Shown one piece after another: positions 11,580 through 22,685 of a stretch of 53,232 nt of DNA (position 1 is its first letter; each line of letters starts with the position of its first letter). The notes beneath the pieces were generated by a model. It did not search any database and was not told the DNA's origin. It worked only from the letters and a program-made list of their open reading frames with translations. Position numbers and translations under genes: made by a program. The stretch spans positions 121,534 to 174,765 of the forward strand of contig QKYT01000001.1 of the NCBI GenBank assembly GCA_003550305.1, given 5' to 3'. Source of the DNA: Glomus cerebriforme (lineage: Eukaryota > Glomeromycota > Glomeromycetes > Glomerales > Glomeraceae).

Positions 11580-12637
11580 TTATGGTAATCAAAATATAAA
11601 ACATACGTTACATTTAACATGCTTACTTGGATCAATAAAATTCATTTTTATTTCACATTTTCCAATTCATCTTTTCCAAAAAAGCACACTCACAATTATC
11701 ACAATTAGGGTTGGATCAAAATACAATTTAAAATACAATTATAACTGTATTACGGCATTATCTCATACTATCCGTCATATTAGTAGTTCCTAAAAATTGT
11801 GTGTTCAAACAAATAACGAATCATTGACAATCTTAATAAAAAAGGTATTAATTTTCTGTATTTTTTTTTATATTATATTTTCATTTATTTTAAATTTCCG
11901 TGGTTAAATGATTGTCGCTTTCTTTTTAGAATTCTATAATAAAAGAAACGACAATTTTTTATAAAATTATTAAATTCTTTATATCTGAACAAAATAATTT
12001 ACTCTTTGATCACAAATAACTTATTAACTATGTGATACCCGCAGTTACTGTATACATTATGTAAATAAATCAGTTATTTGAAGTAAAATTTATATAGTGT
12101 TTGATCATTCTTTATGTTGGTCTCGTCAAAAATGAGCTTTTAAATGAATTTTTTAACGGCGGCTTTGATGACGGAGTATTACAACTACTTTTATCCATTT
12201 GAATTTCAATACAACGAATTAATTTTGATCATTTAACTGATCCAAAGATCCAGTCCGGTTTAATTTATATTATTAATATTCATTTATAAATCGTTCTTTT
12301 TCTCATCACGGAATGAAATAAACTCTTTCTCGCATTGTTTTAGCATAGAACCATTGTATGTAAATTTATTTATCTCTTAGAGTTTTTAATTATTAATAAT
12401 TCAATAGAATAAGGTAATAAAGAATTAATTTGCTTATTTTTATATATTCATTCTTTTTAATCAAATTAAGCTTTGTCACATATCACAAATCAACACTTAA
12501 CATGCGACGCATATGATCCAAGACCAGTTTAAACCGGTTCCAATCCCAGATTGATAGAGTAATACGGAAAACCAGTGGTGTAGGGTCGACCATTTTGTGT
12601 GTTGTATGACATAAATTTGGTATGTCTGTTATTAACA
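11580..12637. other. Gene-free stretch
   Basis: No supported gene. A 136-codon plus-strand frame over 11383-11793 is mostly the antisense of exon 1 of the neighbouring gene. A short palindromic phrase AGTTTAAACCGGTTCC lies near 12526. Confidence 0.45.
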
Positions 12638-12694
12638 TTTGTTTGGTGTATGCATGATGAATTATGTGTACATATCATGCATACACCAAACAAA
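12638..12694. repeat. Perfect 21-bp inverted repeat (hairpin)
   Basis: Arms 12638-12658 and 12674-12694 are perfect reverse complements (core TTTGGTGTATGCATGAT), separated by a 15-nt loop. The size suits a very small foldback element or the remains of one. No clear target-site duplication is seen. Confidence 0.85.
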
Positions 12695-14064
12695 AGTCAT
12701 TAAAAATTAGATTATATTGTATATAAGTAATATATTTTTACTTTACCTAAAGTTACTATAATCCAAAATACAATCAATTACAAACCATTTTACAGACCCA
12801 CTAGTTTTCGTATTAGTGTTGTGCTCGAAAGGACTTATACTGTTTCTAGTAAAGATAATTAGACGTGTTAAATTAAAACAATGGTTAGGACTAGGTAACT
12901 TGCAAAAACCCAGGACCCTAATGGGCTAAGAATTATGACACAAGAGATAGCATTTACGACGGCAGGGCTGTTGGGTGATGAGACTACCCAGAGGTTTCGA
13001 GTGTTCTGCCACATAATTGAAAAATTATCAAGTAATGTTGTTGTGGCTTATTATGACGGAAATCAAAAAAATTAATTAGTAAAAAAAAATAATTTATCAG
13101 TAAAAATTCATGCGAAAAAATAATTTCTTTTATGAATCATTAGTTTGGAGAAAAGATGAATTATTATTACGTATGTTGTAAATTTTTCATATGGAATGCA
13201 CTGCGGTTCAAATAACATTCAAATACAACGAGATTGAAATTTGAAACATCAATTATCATTTAAATTGAAGTTTTGTATTTAATAGACTTAAATTACAAAC
13301 TAAGTTTAAGTGTATATAAAGGAAAAAGTAGAACTTTAATGTTAAGGTAGCAAGGTAAAATGACTTATTAGTTCATACATTGGACTGCAATGTACGCATA
13401 TTAGGAAGGACGGTTTGAAATTGTACTAGTATTTAGCACATGTGACGTCATATTAATTTCCTTTAATTTTAATTGGTTGCAGAAATAATTTTAAAGTATT
13501 AATTACAAATTTACCTACACAGTACTACATCTGGATGTAGAACTATGTCATAGATTGCTGTAGTACTGCGAAGGACTATGAAATATTATAGGTAGCAGAA
13601 ATTTAAAGCATAGGACTATATATATCTGTGCTAAAAAATTTTCCAAATGAAGTATATAAAAAACTACGCAAATCTTGATCAAACAATACCCTTGCATCCC
13701 AATCTATTCGTTAGGCTGATTAAACACAAGTTTGTTTGGTCAGTGCTGGTTTAAAAGGTTTCATCTGTATACAGATTTGTTTACCGAGAAAAACATGATA
13801 GTATTCTAATATAAACAAGATGCATTTAATAATAATAAAACTTTAATTATTTGTAGTTAAATTAAGACTATTTATCAAACAAACCAAGGCTTCAGTAAGA
13901 CAACAATAAAAAATAAATTTACTATTTTATTTATCTTAATATCGCCATCACCATCTCAAGGTTATGTCAAAATGTAGATATATATGTTGTACTCCGAGCT
14001 CTAAATATTATGAAGATATTTACTGTGATCAAGACGATTTTTGGACTAAAATTTGTACAAGATT
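12695..14064. other. Gene-free stretch with small inverted repeat
   Basis: No supported gene. CAGTACTACA at 13520-13529 and its perfect complement at 13559-13568 form a 10-bp stem. The stretch near 12880-13020 is less AT-rich than its flanks and may be an old insertion. Confidence 0.4.
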
Positions 14065-14131
14065 ATTTCATGGAGAGTTGGGTTTTTTTCCCTTCGGAAA
14101 AAAACCCATGATATTCCCACTCCCATGAAAT
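14065..14131. repeat. Foldback structure with nested perfect stems
   Basis: An inner stem of 12 bp is perfect: GGGTTTTTTTCC at 14080-14091 pairs with 14096-14107 across a CTTC tetraloop. An outer 9-bp stem ATTTCATGG (14065-14073) pairs with 14123-14131. The nested symmetry resembles the core of a foldback element or a structured RNA. Confidence 0.75.
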
Positions 14132-14373
14132 AAATCCAAGCGTGTCAACCGGGGAATAAATGAATGAAGGTTCCCGGTCACTTGTACATGAAAAATTATG
14201 ATAAAGGAAGTGATGGGTAACACTTGGTGCGACAGGGGATTACAAATTTTATTTGTAGTATATTTGTACATTTATGTGGTATGAAGATGTTTTTTGGACA
14301 TGTAACTATGATGTGTTTTTTCTATTCGGAAAAATATTTTCAATTATATTTAATATTTATTTTTTTGATTAAA

Positions 14374-14396
14374 CAGTTTTGGACTGTCCAAAACTG
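14374..14396. repeat. Perfect 11-bp palindrome
   Basis: CAGTTTTGGAC and its complement are separated by one base. Could be a protein-binding site or the end of a mobile element; no supporting context. Confidence 0.6.
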
Positions 14397-14526
14397 GCTT
14401 TGAACTGACAATTTGCAGCTGGATAATTTTTTTTTTATTATTTATAAATTTATGGCAAGAGAATCTTTTTTCATTTAACTTTTACAAATACTACAAATTA
14501 TGTGAAATTGAGTGATCATATCGTTA

Positions 14527-14626
14527 GGTTGCCTTTAAGGTAATTCTCTTAAATATATTAATACTGTACATAGCGAGTAGTTTTTAGCCATGGATTAGGT
14601 CAAAGTGGGATAAATGTCTAACATGA
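14527..14626 (+). repeat. Direct repeat, copy 1 (~100 bp)
   Basis: This unit and the one at 14787-14890 align along their length, sharing AGTGGGATAAATGT, AGCCATG and TTGCC(T/C). They differ by scattered substitutions, so the duplication is old. Copy 1 runs into a short GA microsatellite (about 14624-14645). Confidence 0.65.
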
Positions 14627-14786
14627 GAGAGAGAGAGAGAGAGAAAGAAAAAAACAATAAAAATGATAAAGTCAATAAATTCTATGAGTATAAAAAAAAA
14701 AACAAAAGCAAAAAAAACAAGTTATCCATTTAAATATAGCTACCGACTGAACGTCATCATCCTTTTCTATGATATTGAGTGAAGGC

Positions 14787-14890
14787 CAGATTGCCCCTAA
14801 AGTAATTAATTCCTTTAAATACTCAATACATAAGTGAATAGTTTTCAGCCATGTACTAGTCAAAAGTGGGATAAATGTTAATAATGATGA
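14787..14890 (+). repeat. Direct repeat, copy 2 (~100 bp)
   Basis: Second copy of the unit at 14527-14626. On the minus strand this copy lies in an 84-codon frame (14926-14672) with protein-like character in its first half (LLTSTWLKTIHLCIEYLKEL). The duplicated unit may therefore come from a coding sequence, probably a transposable element, but the frame is not kept in copy 1. Confidence 0.6.
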
Positions 14891-15161
14891 AAGAATTAAA
14901 TTAAAGACCGATATCTCATCCAGCAATCCTCAGAACCTTTTATAATGGAATAAATTCTCGCAAAGTAATAGTCCTCTGTTGTTTTGGACAAGCAGAGGAA
15001 TGTGAATGAGGATGGGGAACGCTTCCTATTTCTCTTAGGATATTGTAGTCTGTAGATTCTGGATATTCTGCCCTTGCATATGGATCTTAGAATGGTATTA
15101 AATATACCTTATTATTAATCGATGACGCTAAACTTGGGTTTGATTGTAAAAATATATACAG

Positions 15162-15323
15162 TATATATGTTGTGCGTCAGGTGTCGATTTGCGTCAACTG
15201 ACAGTTGACGTGCATCAGATGACTAATGCTGGCCAAACCTTCTTAGGACATTATAAAGATCAGCCCCAAATTGGTCCACAATTTAGTCCGGTGTCCGCAA
15301 ATTGATATCTGACGCATATATAT
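15162..15323. mobile_element. Small MITE-like element with imperfect terminal repeats
   Basis: The left end (15162-15193) and the complement of the right end (15296-15323) share TATATATG..GCGTCAG.T.TC.ATTTGCG. Inside, CGTCAACTGACAGTTGACG (15192-15210) is a perfect palindrome. The length of about 160 bp, TA-rich ends and absence of coding capacity fit a non-autonomous DNA transposon. Target-site duplication not resolved because the flanks are TA repeats. Confidence 0.5.
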
Positions 15324-15730
15324 TTTAAAGATTTTAAAAAAAACAATATAATTTTCAATAATAATAGTCATGTGTGTAAATCAAAGTATATTTGGATTCC
15401 ATGATTTTAAATTTATAAAAAGAGAAACAAACAAAGAAATAATAGATGAGCCCAAGATAATAATAGAGAAGACGCAGAAAGAGAAAGGTGGAATGAAAGA
15501 AAGTGAAAGAAAAAAGACAGATAAGCACACTCAATCCAAAATATAAGTAAATTTTAAGTTTTTCTTTTACTGTAATTGACCTGAAATTTTTTTTCCTAGT
15601 TTGTCACGTACCTCTTGGCGAAGACGAATAAACAAAATGTAACAGTTCTGAAGGTTTATTATTAATATTTTTGCTCTATACATTTAATTTTTTTTAGGAA
15701 ATGGCTCTGGATATTCATTTTTCTTAGAGA
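15324..15730. other. Gene-free stretch, purine-rich
   Basis: Around 15420-15540 the plus strand is strongly purine-rich (repeated GAAAGAAA-type runs). No gene seen. Confidence 0.4.
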
Positions 15731-16018
15731 ATGTTTTTTTCTTGGATATATTTTTCAGCAATAATGAATCGTAACACTTTTTATGAAAAGTCAACAAATG
15801 AAGGATTTTCTGCTACGTCAAAGTGGATGTCGGCCAAAACACAACCTTTCTGTTTTATAATCAATTTAAAAAATAATCCAGTAAACAAAGCATATGCTGA
15901 GATTTTGAAAGAAATCCTAAATAGAAAGAAAAGAATTAAAAAACATTTAATAAACTGTAAACATTTTTGGAATAAATATGGCATAGCGAAAGAAATATTA
16001 AAATATCTTAATATTTAA
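15731..16018 (+). CDS. Small hypothetical protein or element fragment
   Basis: A 95-codon frame; the second ATG (position 12) may be the true start. Composition is protein-like: EGFSATSKWMSAKTQPFCF, then PVNKAYAEILKEILNRKKR, then KKHLINCKHFWNKYGIAKE. A C-x-x-x-W spacing and a Lys-rich helix recall the N-terminal regions of transposon-derived proteins, but no domain can be named. Codon use does not distinguish it from the AT-rich background. It may be an exon of a longer relic. Confidence 0.3.
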   Translation: MFFSWIYFSAIMNRNTFYEKSTNEGFSATSKWMSAKTQPFCFIINLKNNPVNKAYAEILKEILNRKKRIKKHLINCKHFWNKYGIAKEILKYLNI

Positions 16019-16452
16019 ATCATGTGATGGTACAAAACCTTTCTAATAGATTTTGGTTTTGGACATAGTACAGTATAAACGTTAATTCTTCCAATTGCTC
16101 AATACCGGAATGATGTGAATTTCTTCCGATCAAAATATGTGGAGTTGTGAACATCAATGCAAATAAATTGTATGAAAAATTAGCTTATAAATATTTTATT
16201 TTTTTGATGCATACGGCATACATGTTAAAAACAATAAACCTAATGTGAGTGAACAATAAAAGCTTTATTTAATACTACTGTATATCACGGGCCAAAAGAC
16301 TTCCCCCCATGTGTAAGACCCCCTTAAAAAATTTCCAGGTATTTTAAAATACCAGATACTTTGCACAGAAATATTCAATTTTAATCTCATTAAATGCTAT
16401 TAATACAAAACAACGTTCAAATAAAACTAATCGACTAGATTATCAGTATTCT
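16019..16452. other. Stretch left of the pogo relic, with a 16-bp palindrome
   Basis: GGTATTTTAAAATACC at 16338-16353 is a perfect palindrome. A matching small palindrome (GTATCCCGGATAC, one-base centre) lies on the far side of the transposase near 17885-17898. The two flanks look loosely like inverted terminal repeats of the element but are too diverged to fix ends. Confidence 0.35.
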
Positions 16453-17765
16453 TTATATTTTTTTTCTTAATTCTCTTAACATGCTACGTTCTTCTTCATC
16501 AGAAGATAATTCTCGATTTGATCTCCTACATCATTACTGTCATTATCGTACTATCATCATTTTCCTTACACCAATCATTTTTATAATCATTTTCTTCGGG
16601 ATATTCTTAATTAGTATCATCCAAATTAACTAAATTTTCTACCACTTCGTCATTATTATTATCTATTGGATCCAATAATTCATCATAATCAAATATGCAA
16701 TTATCTTCTGAACTATCAGTTCTTGTTGAAATTCCACAGCACTTAAAAGATCTTTGAGATCTTCTTCAATTTCGTCCCACGATTCCTTAACCCAGCTTGC
16801 AACCGTTGAATAAGAAGGGTTTTTGATTCTTCCAGTTGGAATAAGGGTATGAATGGTAGATGATATCCAATCATTATATATCGATAACCTGTAAATTAAT
16901 GCAATTTATATTGAAAAATAAATAAACTATCAAAATTTTACCTTAGATTTAAAGCTTTTGTTAATTGCAACATCTAATGGTTGCAATTTGGATGTGCAGC
17001 CATCTGGAATAACGGAATATTTGTGTTCTTTTCTACCAATCAATTTTTGACAGAATTTACAGTATAACCACGAAAAAAATCCAATACAAACATGGAACGT
17101 GGGTTACTAAAAGGATTTCTTTTAGTCCACACAGTCTCATTCCACCATAACATTTCACGTTCATTCATCCATCCTTGGTATATTTTTCATTTTAAAAATG
17201 CAAACTGCCAGAAGTTTACTACCATTAGCTATACATGCAAGTACAACTGTAAAAGGTGAGCAACACATTGGCATTTCATCCATATTACCGATGTATTTTA
17301 ATGGATAATCATGTTGTATTCTTCTATACAAAACATAACTCAAAAAAAAATATTTTGTTTTAAAGCAAATCTGGCGACAATTTTGTGCTACTGTTTTATG
17401 TCATGCCTTGCCAAAAAACAATCAAGACATTTGCTTGAAAATTTGAATCTAGTAACACCTGGATTATTTGTTAAAAATTCTTCATTTCTAGATAATCATT
17501 TTTCGAGAACAGCATTTTGATTGGCTCTTCTTTCACAACCCAATGCAAATAAATTCTCTTCTAAACTTGGATATTTGGCTGATTTACCTGGATGAAGCTT
17601 AATAACATAAGGTGCAGTTGCTAATAAATTTGCTTTATTAGAATTCCAATCACGCACTTGTTTAGGTTGAATACCAAATCTTTTGGCAGTTCCACGCTTA
17701 TTTTCCCATTATTTTCCAAATAATGCACCACCATTAATTTTTCTTTTACATGCCATTGTCGTCAT
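16453..17765 (-). pseudogene. Broken pogo/Tigger-type DDE transposase
   Basis: Read on the minus strand from the ATG at 17765. An N-terminal helix-turn-helix region (KRFGIQPKQVRDWNSNKANL) is followed by a CENP-B-like DNA-binding part (LSRNEEFLTNNPGVTRFKF). The DDE core has first-Asp context YIGNMDEMPM, then SMFVLDFFRGYTV and the motif VIPDGCTSKLQPLDVAIN. A probable intron (donor GTAAAATTTT, acceptor ATTTACAG) precedes ISSTIHTLIPTGRIKNPSY, and the frame ends near SDEEERSMLRELRKKI. The frame is broken by TAA, TGA and TAG codons explicable as CAA/CGA/CAG with C-to-T changes, plus several frameshifts. Pogo-like transposases cut and paste DNA at TA sites. This copy is dead; ends are uncertain. Confidence 0.85.
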
Positions 17766-18872
17766 CTTTTTTGTGGTAAACGATTACGTGATTTTTAATT
17801 TTGCAAATAGGAGTGACAGATAAACGTGATTTATATGCATCTTTTTTTTTTTGAAAAGGTATTTCTTCTACCGTAATTATGTAAGTATCCCGGATACTTT
17901 ACAAAATTTGTACCCCCTTATGCACAGTACCCGTCCATCAGTCCCATGTAATGTACCTTAGGTACGAGCTTCAAACCCCAGCAAATATTTATCATACCCA
18001 GGGTACCTTGGCCTTGATATACGGTATTGATTTTTTATACATGTTCAAGTATTGATCAAGATTGTGGAGTGGTAAGCTTTGATTGAAATAGCATTTCACT
18101 ACTGATAAAATATAACGCGTTTAAACTTATCCAATCAAATCAAGCTAAATATTTAGAGTTATATCTATTTTTTGTAACGATATTTATACGCGTTTTTTAT
18201 ATTTATTTTGTATAAAATAATGTATAAAATGTAAATGATCAATATCTGGTATTTTTCATATTTAAGAATGTAAAAAAGTTTATTTCTTTATATGTTTCTT
18301 TTTTACATTTGGTGCGAAAAATAATATCACCGGGAAGTATGTTGGGCCACAAAAGATCGATAATAAATCACGTGATTACAATCGTTGAACCTTATATTGC
18401 GGCTTTCTTTTATTGAATGGTGGTTCATTTTAGTACATTTTTTTTGCATTTCATTCAATTTTTTTATAGTGCAATAATAATGTAATTTTTTTAATCTAAT
18501 CTCTGATCATCTATATCTTATTATTGGGATCCGGATCAATCTAAGATTAATCTGAACATGATTAAAAGCGGATTATCCGGACATTATTTATAAAAGGATG
18601 GCGGATCGTTCAACCAATAAAATATTGTGTAGATTGAATAAATGTAATAAATGTTTAATCCAAAAATAGAAAGCAATTAAATATTTGATTTTTAATGAAT
18701 AATATTTAAATAGGGGGACTTTAAATATTTTTATATAATTGAATTTAAAGCATGCATTTGATTAGTAATTTTACGATTTCGAAAGTCTATTGTAAAGCTT
18801 AATTTAGACTTTTCGAACGTTGTTAATGCATGCTTCGCATTATTTAGATAAAATAGTTATTGCATAATTGAT
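17766..18872. other. Gene-free stretch upstream of the P450 gene
   Basis: Contains a large imperfect inverted repeat at about 18751-18836 (GCATGCAT at both ends, with AAAGTCTA / TAGACTTT inside) that could be regulatory or a foldback insertion. A GGATCCGGATCA phrase near 18528 also occurs near 29051. No coding region seen. Confidence 0.4.
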
Positions 18873-18880
18873 TATAAATA
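18873..18880 (+). promoter_or_regulatory. TATA box of the P450 gene
   Basis: TATAAATA lies 80 nt upstream of the ATG at 18960. Same octamer as upstream of the gene at 48145. Confidence 0.4.
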
Positions 18881-18959
18881 GAACGATGTTACCTCAGAAA
18901 TATTTAAATACCTCTAGTTTTTTTTTCGAATAACAAAATTTTTATTCAAATTTATCAAA

Positions 18960-21011
18960 ATGAGTATTCTTAGTACTTTGGTAGTAGGACTTTGTATCTT
19001 GGCGATATTTTACAGAATTAACAAGTTTCGAGATCGTAAATATGTATGTACAATAATTAAAATTCAATTGAAAACAACCATATTTACTTATAATTATAAA
19101 TGATAATCATAAGGAAGAACCACCTTTAGTATATTATAAATATCCGATAATTGGGCACACTTGGGATTATTGTACTAATATTGATGAATTTTTATCGAAA
19201 TGTAGGAAAGAGGTATGGTAATGTAATCAAATGGTAATTATTAATGACTATCAGAGATTTTAAATTGATTTTTAAACTTGATAGTATGGTGAAATTTTTT
19301 CAATATACGTATTTGGAACTGATATAACAGTCGTTGGTAAAGAATTAGGTCATGAAGTTTTCAATTCAAAAAATGCTTCATCTAGCGCTGCATTTGAAGA
19401 TGTACGGTATTATTATTTTTTTTTTTTAGATATAATATTTATAAATTTTTTTTTTTCGAAATAACGTTAAACTTTAATTTTTAGAGAGTTCCAGTTGCAA
19501 GAATTCTTGGGCTTCCACCTAATTATTTAAATTTTGCTGCAGAGATTGCTAAAAATGTCTTCATTGGGCAAATGCATTTATTCATTGTAAAAACTCAACA
19601 ATCATTGTATAGAGACATCGATGAATTAATTGGTGATTGCGATGGTAAAAAATACTAAAACTTTATATATATTTTTTAGGATTTTTAAAGGAATACATAA
19701 TTTATTTATTTATTTATTTTTATTAAGAACCCAAAATTATTCAGAATCCACGCCAAGTTTTATTTATGATAGTTTCGAGGACAGTCACAAACATTCTTGT
19801 TGGAGATAAATTAGGTCATGATAAAGATTTAGTTGACATATTCATGAACTTTGGTAATGAATTCAATAAATTAATGCGAATTCCTGAATATTTAGGATTT
19901 ATTCATCCATGGTTTTTCCAACAGAGTATCATGTATGATGCATTTATATTTATTTAAATTTTGAAGTTTTATTTATTATTTTCTTCGTTTCATTATTAAT
20001 AATATAAAATTTTATAGAAGATTTGGGGGAAAGAATATAGAGAAAATTCAAAAAAACGTAATTGATAAGATCAGGCCGGATATTGAAGAACGTCTTAAAC
20101 AAGAACGAAAATATGGAGATGGCTTGAAACCCCCAGTAAGTAATTCTTATTAAGATAAATTTATTTATGTAAAAAAAATTATTTTAAATTAACCTATATA
20201 ACAGGTTGATTGCATTCAATTCTTGTTAAATCAACCTGGTGTAGATAAAGAAAATATAGATTACATGTGGATATCCGGGCAACTACTTGCAATTACGTTC
20301 GTTGCAATATCAACAACAGTTACTACTATTAATAATTTTTTATTGGATCTTGCTTCGAGACCAGAATATTTGGATAGCTTATTAGAAGAGCAAGAACAAA
20401 TTAATCCAAATAATGATAGGATAATGGATTTAGATCAAATTTCTAAAATGAAGAGATTGGATAGTTTTCTCAAGGAATCTCTTAGATTATCTGGAAATAT
20501 ACGTAAGTAAAAATCGATTAACTTTACATACAATATATATGTATATATTTTCACTTATTTTACCTATATAGTTAGTTTAATTCACAGAGTAATTGGACCA
20601 GAACTCAAATTTTCTAACGGATACCAAGTTCCAAAAGGTAGTCTCATTAGAATTTATTTAAAAAATGTACATCATGATAATGAAATATATGGACCAGATT
20701 CAAATGAATTTTATGGGTATAGACATTTAGAAAAAGAATCTCCAGCATCTAAAGTTTCAAGAGATTTTCTTCAATTTGGGATGGGACAACATGCCTGTCC
20801 GGGAAGGAATTTTGCTGTTAATGAGATAAAAATGTTCGCTTCTATCCTTATTAAGAAATATAATATCACTATAGCTACAAAAAGCGGAATGCGACCACCC
20901 AATTTTGTTATCAATGGTATTTCTTTTCCTAATCCTGAACCATTAATCTTTGAAAAAAGAGTGAAAGTATGGGATAAAAATTACAATTTAAAATTGGATA
21001 ATGAGAATTAG
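18960..21011 (+). CDS. Cytochrome P450 monooxygenase
   Basis: Eight exons: 18960-19043, 19114-19212, 19285-19401, 19485-19644, 19728-19932, 20018-20135, 20205-20502, 20572-21011. The seven introns are short; phases agree and the product is 506 residues, normal for a P450. The N-terminus MSILSTLVVGLCILAIFYRI is a membrane anchor for the ER. The I-helix region reads QLLAITFVAISTTVTTINNF, with the Ser/Thr-Thr pair but no acidic residue before it. The ExxR motif is KESLRLS, and the haem loop FGMGQHACPGRNFAVNEIK contains the cysteine ligand. These features mark an active-looking enzyme that oxidises a hydrophobic substrate using an electron from a P450 reductase. The A-x-x-x-S-T-T form resembles fungal P450s acting on terpenoid or fatty substrates, but the substrate is unknown. 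The ABCB exporter follows 3.2 kb downstream on the same strand. Confidence 0.93.
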
Positions 21012-21616
21012 TGCATTTTTTTGTGATAGTGTATTCAGTGTATTCAAAGTAAAACTCATTCATAACTCAGTTTTACTACTTCAGTTTGTGATCTTTAAAT
21101 GTATAAATAAATTTTAAAAATTGGACTAGCGCTGGTGATTCTTGACATATTCAAACCCCAATTCCTGAATTAAAAAAGAAAATATTCCGCAGTATATTTC
21201 GTAAAGCAATCAAATTCCTTAAAATCACTGTATAAAAAATTAGAAAATAATTTTGGAATATTAATTAAAAAAAAATATTTTTAATTCGAAAAATAATAGC
21301 AAAAAATATTCAAATTCATGATAGAAAGTTTCTTTATATAAAAGGTATAATCTTTATGGGATTAAAATATACTTATCATAAAATTTTCACATATATATAC
21401 TTAATACTTAACCAGTTTAAAAATAAAAAAAGTACATGTTAAAAATTTCAGCTGTAATTAGTGTATTTCAACTGGTAGCATATTTGATTAAAAATAATTC
21501 TCTTTAGAGTGAAAAATTGATATTTCAATGAATAAAAAATATTTTAGGAAAACTTCATAAAGGAGTGCCAAATCAAACTTGAGAAATCTGATTAGGAGTA
21601 ATTAAAACTTTTAGTT
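21012..21616. other. Gene-free stretch after the P450 gene
   Basis: AT-rich; the 3' end of the P450 transcript presumably lies here. No gene seen. Confidence 0.5.
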
Positions 21617-21739
21617 TGCGTCATTACGGTTATGGCACGTGCCGTAATCACCGTAATTAAAAATGCCGTAATGCCGTAATTCCGTCGTGCCGTAATCATG
21701 AAATTCCTATATGATTAGCCAATAAAATCGATTGTAAGT

Positions 21740-22006
21740 TTATTTCATTTCTTTCGTTAAACCATTTACATTTCTTTGTAGTTCTAAACAAGTCTCTATT
21801 TGTAGATTTTCAGAGGCTGTCTTTTTCTTTTTTTGGCAGAATTTCTCCTTTGCAGATTGCTTTTCTTCGGTCGACTCTTTTGGTTTCTTATGGGAGTTTA
21901 GAAGGTAAGATATTTTTTTGTATTTGTTCCTTGTTTTTTCTAATGTATTTTTTCCGTTTGTTTCCTTTAATTTTGATCCTTGAATTTTGTCATTTATATC
22001 TTGCAA
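21740..22006 (-). CDS. Small Lys/Glu-rich hypothetical frame inside the repeat element
   Basis: 88 codons starting MQDINDKIQGSKLKETNGKN and rich in Lys, Glu, Gln and Ser, with helix-like stretches such as KKPKESTEEKQSAKEKFCQ. It lies entirely between the GCCGTAAT clusters. It could be a coiled-coil product of the element or a relic; no family recognised. Confidence 0.3.
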   Translation of the reverse strand: MQDINDKIQGSKLKETNGKNTLEKTRNKYKKISYLLNSHKKPKESTEEKQSAKEKFCQKKKKTASENLQIETCLELQRNVNGLTKEMK

Positions 22007-22217
22007 CTTGGGTTTTTTAACTCATTATTATTTTCGGTTTACTACTTATTAATTTGATTTTGTTTTTCGGAATTATTTTTGGGGATATTTTTTTTTATCA
22101 TTTTCTTTTTTTCGGGTATTTTATTATTTCATTTTCAATTTTCAGGATTCTGTTTTTTTTTTTATTTCATTTTTGTTTTGGGTATTCTTTTTATTTTTTT
22201 AATAATAAATAAAATAA

Positions 22218-22364
22218 ATTTTTCATAAAATAAAAAAAGCCCGCATTTTAATCATTGGTAGAACTAAAGTGTCTAAAGGAAATTATCCCCTGATAGACAC
22301 AGCTTATGCTGATCATTTACGCTTATCTAATACATATGTAATTAGCGAAAAGAAAATCAAATAA
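22218..22364 (+). pseudogene. Coding fragment inside the repeat element
   Basis: A 48-codon open stretch without a start codon reads ARILIIGRTKVSKGNYPLI then DTAYADHLRLSNTYVISEK. It is much more protein-like than its surroundings. A splice acceptor is not clear. Probably a remnant of the element's protein; family unknown. Confidence 0.3.
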
Positions 22365-22540
22365 AAAGAAATAAAATATAGTAAAAAAATAACCTCCTTA
22401 CCGATCATCTCCAAAGTCCAAGCAGCAAAGAACTGAAGTATCTAAAAAGAAAAAGTGTAATTAGCAAAAAGCAACGTATTTCAGCGATTAGCAAGGAAAA
22501 AAATAAAATCATTTAAAAATGAATTTAATTTACTAATTGC

Positions 22541-22685
22541 ATTACGGTATATTACATTACGGCATTACGGTATATTACATTACGACATTACGGTATATTA
22601 CATTACGACATTACGGTATATTACATTACGACATTACGGTATATTATATTACGGCATTACGGTATATTACATTACGGCGTTACGG
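22541..22685 (+). repeat. 23-bp minisatellite
   Basis: About six tandem copies of a 23-base unit, ATTACGGTATATTACATTAC followed by GRC, with few differences. It is built from the same TTACGGC motif that marks the other end of the element. Confidence 0.85.

Noticed and set aside
13340..13400. TTAAGGTAGCAAGGTAA phrase resembling mitochondrial large-subunit rRNA
   Set aside because: Only a short similarity; flanking sequence does not follow the rRNA domain, so a nuclear mitochondrial copy is not supported.
15781..15984. 67-residue minus-strand frame
   Set aside because: Antisense shadow of the better plus-strand frame at 15731-16018.
16453..17765. Functional transposase
   Set aside because: Multiple stops in all three frames plus frameshifts.
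22541..22685. CRISPR-like array
   Set aside because: Tandem units without spacers in a eukaryotic setting; it is a minisatellite.
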